Below the pieces are notes generated by a model. The model was not told the DNA's origin and made no database searches. It was given only the letters and a program-made list of their open reading frames with translations. Source: Deinococcales bacterium (GTDB taxonomy: Bacteria > Deinococcota > Deinococci > Deinococcales > Deinococcaceae). From it: a DNA stretch of 7,591 nt. The DNA is taken from the NCBI GenBank assembly GCA_014378225.1, contig JACMOA010000157.1, forward strand, positions 1 to 7,591, given 5' to 3'. A program made the translations under genes and the position numbers. Below, piece after piece: positions 5,904 through 7,591 of this stretch (position 1 is its first letter; every line of letters begins with the position of its first letter).

Positions 5904-6113
5904 ATGTCAGAAACCGCTCTCTGCCTTCTCCGACATCTAAAACAAGACTATTGTGAAACTCCAGGTTCTTCTGGAGTGCAGCCCGCAGCAAATAAGTTTC
6001 TGGATTTCGTATGGGCAGCTCCGCTCGAGAACGACTCTGCAAGCTCGAGAGGTATTTTTTGCGCTCGAACCTACCTTTATTTAGGAATTTCTCATGAGAG
6101 AGGTTCAATATAA
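5904..6113 (+). CDS. Possible small ORF (69 aa), weakly supported
   Basis: Begins with ATG 6 nt after a strong ribosome binding site, GGAAGGA (5891-5897), and just downstream of a good promoter. The 69-residue product (MSETALCLLRHLKQ... with Cys residues and a hydrophobic FVWAAP segment) is not recognised and shows no domain or signal peptide. By my count only 24 of 69 codons end in G or C, clearly lower than in the flanking genes. This means non-coding DNA, recent acquisition or a decayed gene. It overlaps the proposed ATG of the next gene (6094) by 20 nt and contains a perfect hairpin at 5958-5977. The same stretch could instead be an untranslated regulatory leader. Confidence 0.3.
   Translation: MSETALCLLRHLKQDYCETPGSSGVQPAANKFLDFVWAAPLENDSASSRGIFCARTYLYLGISHERGSI
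5958..5977. promoter_or_regulatory. Perfect 7-bp inverted repeat with 6-nt loop (operator- or hairpin-like)
   Basis: ACTCCAG (5958-5964) and CTGGAGT (5971-5977) are exact reverse complements around GTTCTT. No T-run follows on either strand, so it is not an intrinsic terminator. It lies about 70-90 bases downstream of the predicted transcription start and about 120 before the second ATPase start. That position fits a protein-binding site or an RNA hairpin in a leader. Confidence 0.45.
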
Positions 6114-6909
6114 AGTTAAATATCAGACTAACTCGCCTTTACGCTCATTTGCCCACCTCGAGACTGCCATGTTACCTTCCTCCACTCCCCCCCACCCCAC
6201 CCCTATGGTGGCCTTCAGTGCCTTCACTCGAGGCACGGGCCGCTCCACCTTAATTGCGGCTCTGGCCATGCGGCTGGCCCAGAGCAAGCGGGTTTTGGTA
6301 GTAGATACCGACCTGACCGCTCCCAAAATGCACACCTTACTGGGCCTCAGCTCGAGCAGCGCAAAAATCACCCTCAACGATTTTTTTGTAGGACTTGCAG
6401 ACCTGAAAGACACCCTAAACGTTTTGCAAAGCCACCCCACTGGGGCCTTGATGCTGATTTCGGCCAGCGACGATACCGAGCAGGTCGCGTTCTGTCTGCG
6501 CGAATCTTACCGTGTGGAATCTCTTTTACCGCCGCTGCACGCGCTGTGCAAGCGTGAAAATATAGATATTGTTCTGCTGGACATGCCCGCCGGACTCAGC
6601 GATACGACCTTACCGGTCATCGCTCTCTCGGACGCTCTATGGGTAGTGATGCGCCTAGATGTGCGTGATTACGAGGGTGTAGCGGTCACATTGGACGTGA
6701 CCCGCAGGCTCGAGCCGCGTCCGCTAAATCTGGTGGTCAACTTGGTACAGGGACACCCGCTCGAGGACGTGGAGCGTCAGGTCAGCAGCACCTACGCCTG
6801 TCCCAGTTACGCACTGCCCTTTGTGGCCCCGCTAACGGGTTCGCTCGAGAGTGAACAGCGACTGCACAGTCTAGCAAACGCTTTGCTCAAACAACAAAAA
6901 ATTTATTGA
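6094..6909 (+). CDS. Second MinD/ParA-like protein with degenerate Walker A (P-loop Lys to Arg)
   Basis: A 271-residue diverged paralogue of the 4624-5385 ATPase, with the same order of motifs: AFTRGTGRST (P-loop, 43-52), VVDTDLTAPKMH (69-80, matching VIDTDIQSPGVH), TLNDF, then LLDMPAG (D163) and SDALWVVMRLD. The P-loop lysine is R50 and the signature position is T45. ATP binding or hydrolysis is therefore probably altered or lost, while the fold and dimer surfaces may remain. The start is uncertain. ATG at 6094 has AGGA at 6083-6086 (7 nt away) but gives a leader of low GC at third positions and a Pro-rich stretch (PSSTPPHPTP, 28-37). ATG at 6169 or 6205 would fit the paralogue's length better but lacks a ribosome binding site. 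It probably acts with the first ATPase. Confidence 0.85.
   Translation: MREVQYKVKYQTNSPLRSFAHLETAMLPSSTPPHPTPMVAFSAFTRGTGRSTLIAALAMRLAQSKRVLVVDTDLTAPKMHTLLGLSSSSAKITLNDFFVGLADLKDTLNVLQSHPTGALMLISASDDTEQVAFCLRESYRVESLLPPLHALCKRENIDIVLLDMPAGLSDTTLPVIALSDALWVVMRLDVRDYEGVAVTLDVTRRLEPRPLNLVVNLVQGHPLEDVERQVSSTYACPSYALPFVAPLTGSLESEQRLHSLANALLKQQKIY
6187..6203 (-). promoter_or_regulatory. C-rich tract at the start of the second ATPase (minus-strand G-runs)
   Basis: The + strand reads C7-A-C4-A-C4, ending one base before the ATG at 6205. The minus strand has G4-T-G4-T-G7, which can form four G-runs if the G7 is split. If translation starts at 6094 or 6169 the tract encodes a Ser/Pro/Thr-rich linker. 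If it starts at 6205 the tract is untranslated, as at 4541-4576 before the paralogue. Confidence 0.45.
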
Positions 6910-6930
6910 GCGTTCCCAAACGGGCGCTCA
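6907..6930. terminator. Hairpin overlapping the stop codon of the second ATPase
   Basis: TGAGCG (6907-6912) pairs with CGCTCA (6925-6930), and CCC (6915-6917) pairs with GGG (6922-6924), with a TT bulge and an AAAC loop. The + strand has no T-run after it, so it is a poor rho-independent terminator for the upstream gene. On the minus strand it is followed by a T-rich stretch (complement of 6894-6906). It may stabilise the 3' end or weakly attenuate read-through into the next gene. Confidence 0.35.
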
Positions 6931-7002
6931 GCCCTTGGTAACACTTGCTCAAAAAACAATGCAACAAGTAAAAACCGGATAAGACATGAGGAGCGCCTTT
7001 CA

Positions 7003-7591
7003 GTGAGTTCAGAGCTTAAAATTTTTCAGCTCAAAATGCACGAGTGGAAGACCATTCTTCCACTGCTAATTTTATTGGGTTTAGACGCGGTGGTGGGACA
7101 GTTTGCCGAGGTGGTGGCCACTTCTGGATTTGTAGACCAGATCGGTATTCGTCAACTGCCGTGGATGTGGATCGTCAGCATGGTTATCAGTGTCAGCGCT
7201 ACACTGGGCTTTGTTCTGGTGGTAGACCAATCCAAGCGGGTTACCTTGATGAGCTGGGTTCTGGGCGGATTTATCCTGGCTTATGGTACGGTTGCCCTGC
7301 TGCTGGGCATCCAGGCCCCTGACCTTGTGGTGTATCCACTGCTCTACATCATCACCGAGGTGCAGTACATCATCTTTCCGTTGGCCCTTTGGGCGCTGGC
7401 GGGAGACCTGTTCAGTCTGGCAGACTCGAGGCGGATGTTTCCGGTGATTGCGGCGGGGGCTGCCGTGGGCAACATTCTGGGTAACGCTCTGGCTGCACTG
7501 CTGGCGGTGCTTTTTGCTCCCACCGGGGGCGGCACGGTTTGGACCATGAGTATGACCGCCCTACTCTATGGGCTTTCCCTGCTGCTGATTC
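7003..7591 (+). CDS. Membrane transport protein, Npt1/Npt2 (ATP:ADP antiporter-like)/MFS-type, 3'-truncated by window edge
   Basis: The open frame from GTG 7003 runs to the right edge (196 residues seen) with no stop. AGGAG (6989-6993), 9 nt before the GTG, decides the start; ATG at 7036 is the alternative. Hydrophobic segments lie at about 17-38, 54-74, 80-103, 108-134 and 146-169, with a sixth beginning near 177, so it is an inner-membrane protein. The stretch WALAGDLF-SLADSRRMFP (130-147), followed by a Gly/Ala-rich helix GAAVGNILGN (152-161), resembles the family of nucleotide-translocase-like proteins that in free-living bacteria often carry C-terminal HEAT or cyclic-nucleotide-binding domains. 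Those would lie outside the window. The substrate cannot be inferred. A 93-base gap with a hairpin separates it from the second ATPase; I found no convincing promoter in it. Confidence 0.8.
   Translation, partial: MSSELKIFQLKMHEWKTILPLLILLGLDAVVGQFAEVVATSGFVDQIGIRQLPWMWIVSMVISVSATLGFVLVVDQSKRVTLMSWVLGGFILAYGTVALLLGIQAPDLVVYPLLYIITEVQYIIFPLALWALAGDLFSLADSRRMFPVIAAGAAVGNILGNALAALLAVLFAPTGGGTVWTMSMTALLYGLSLLLI

Larger units (their letters stand above)
81..7430. repeat. Dispersed iterated palindrome CTCGAG (39 copies)
   Basis: I count 39 CTCGAG sites, in genes and gaps alike. Gap copies include 1958, 2086, 2695, 4517, 4576 and 5397; 6024 and 6044 lie in the weak small ORF. Chance expectation at this composition is about 2-2.5. 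Five copies extend to CTCGAGCGGG (347, 1958, 3487, 5301, 5397). In genes it is often read as Leu-Glu (CTC GAG) but also as Ser-Ser (ccC TCG AGc), so a codon or dipeptide preference does not explain it. The longest gaps are 633-1497 and 6844-7425. Confidence 0.85.

Noticed and set aside
6090..6099. Palindrome TCTCATGAGA across the proposed start codon at 6094
   Set aside because: A single 10-bp palindrome with no loop and no second copy in the window; probably chance.
4624..6909. Plasmid or chromosome partition locus (parABS)
   Set aside because: No ParB-like gene or parS-like repeats are visible, and the two ATPases are diverged from standard ParA in the signature lysine position.
1..7591. 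CRISPR array, tRNA, rRNA, IS element or phage genes
   Set aside because: No regularly spaced repeats, cloverleaf, transposase motif or phage-type protein was found on either strand.

Overview
This 7.6 kb window looks like ordinary chromosomal DNA from a moderately GC-rich, free-living bacterium. Every supported gene is on the + strand. I cannot fix the taxon. The isoamylase-type GlgX, the Rsb-type partner-switching genes, the MinD/ParA-like ATPases and the nucleotide-translocase-like membrane protein occur together in Deinococcus-Thermus, Cyanobacteria and Chloroflexi. The cyanobacterial palindrome HIP1 (GCGATCGC) is not seen. The palindrome CTCGAG occurs 39 times by my count, when about 2 would be expected by chance. 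I lean weakly towards a Meiothermus-like member of Deinococcus-Thermus.

Layout. (1) Positions 1-1949 hold a glycogen debranching enzyme (GlgX) cut at its 5' end by the window edge. (2) Positions 1950-2273 are non-coding. They contain a nested imperfect inverted repeat (1978-2069), a possible -10 box and a pyrimidine-rich leader. (3) Positions 2274-4476 hold a complete partner-switching set: a STAS anti-anti-sigma protein, an HATPase anti-sigma factor/serine kinase, and a PP2C (SpoIIE/RsbU-type) phosphatase with an N-terminal degenerate receiver domain. The last two are separated by 2 bases. (4) Positions 4624-6909 hold two diverged MinD/ParA-like P-loop proteins (4624-5385 and 6094-6909). Between them lie a small winged-helix-like protein (5417-5842) and a lower-GC stretch with a good promoter, a weakly supported 69-codon ORF and a perfect 7-bp hairpin. 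(5) A polytopic membrane protein resembling the Npt1/Npt2 (ATP:ADP antiporter-like) family starts with GTG at 7003 and runs off the right edge.

How the parts may work together. The STAS, kinase and phosphatase proteins form a standard switch in which phosphorylation of the STAS serine decides which partner the kinase binds. No sigma factor gene is in view, so the output is unknown. The same-strand ATPase pair and DNA-binding-like protein that follow suggest (inference) that the switch is coupled to a positioning or scaffold ATPase rather than only to transcription. One ATPase keeps the P-loop lysine (K16). Its paralogue has Arg at that position (R50), which suggests an active/inactive pair.

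The other unusual layer is DNA-level: iterated CTCGAG in genes and gaps alike, C-rich tracts at the starts of both ATPase genes, and pyrimidine-rich leaders before several genes.
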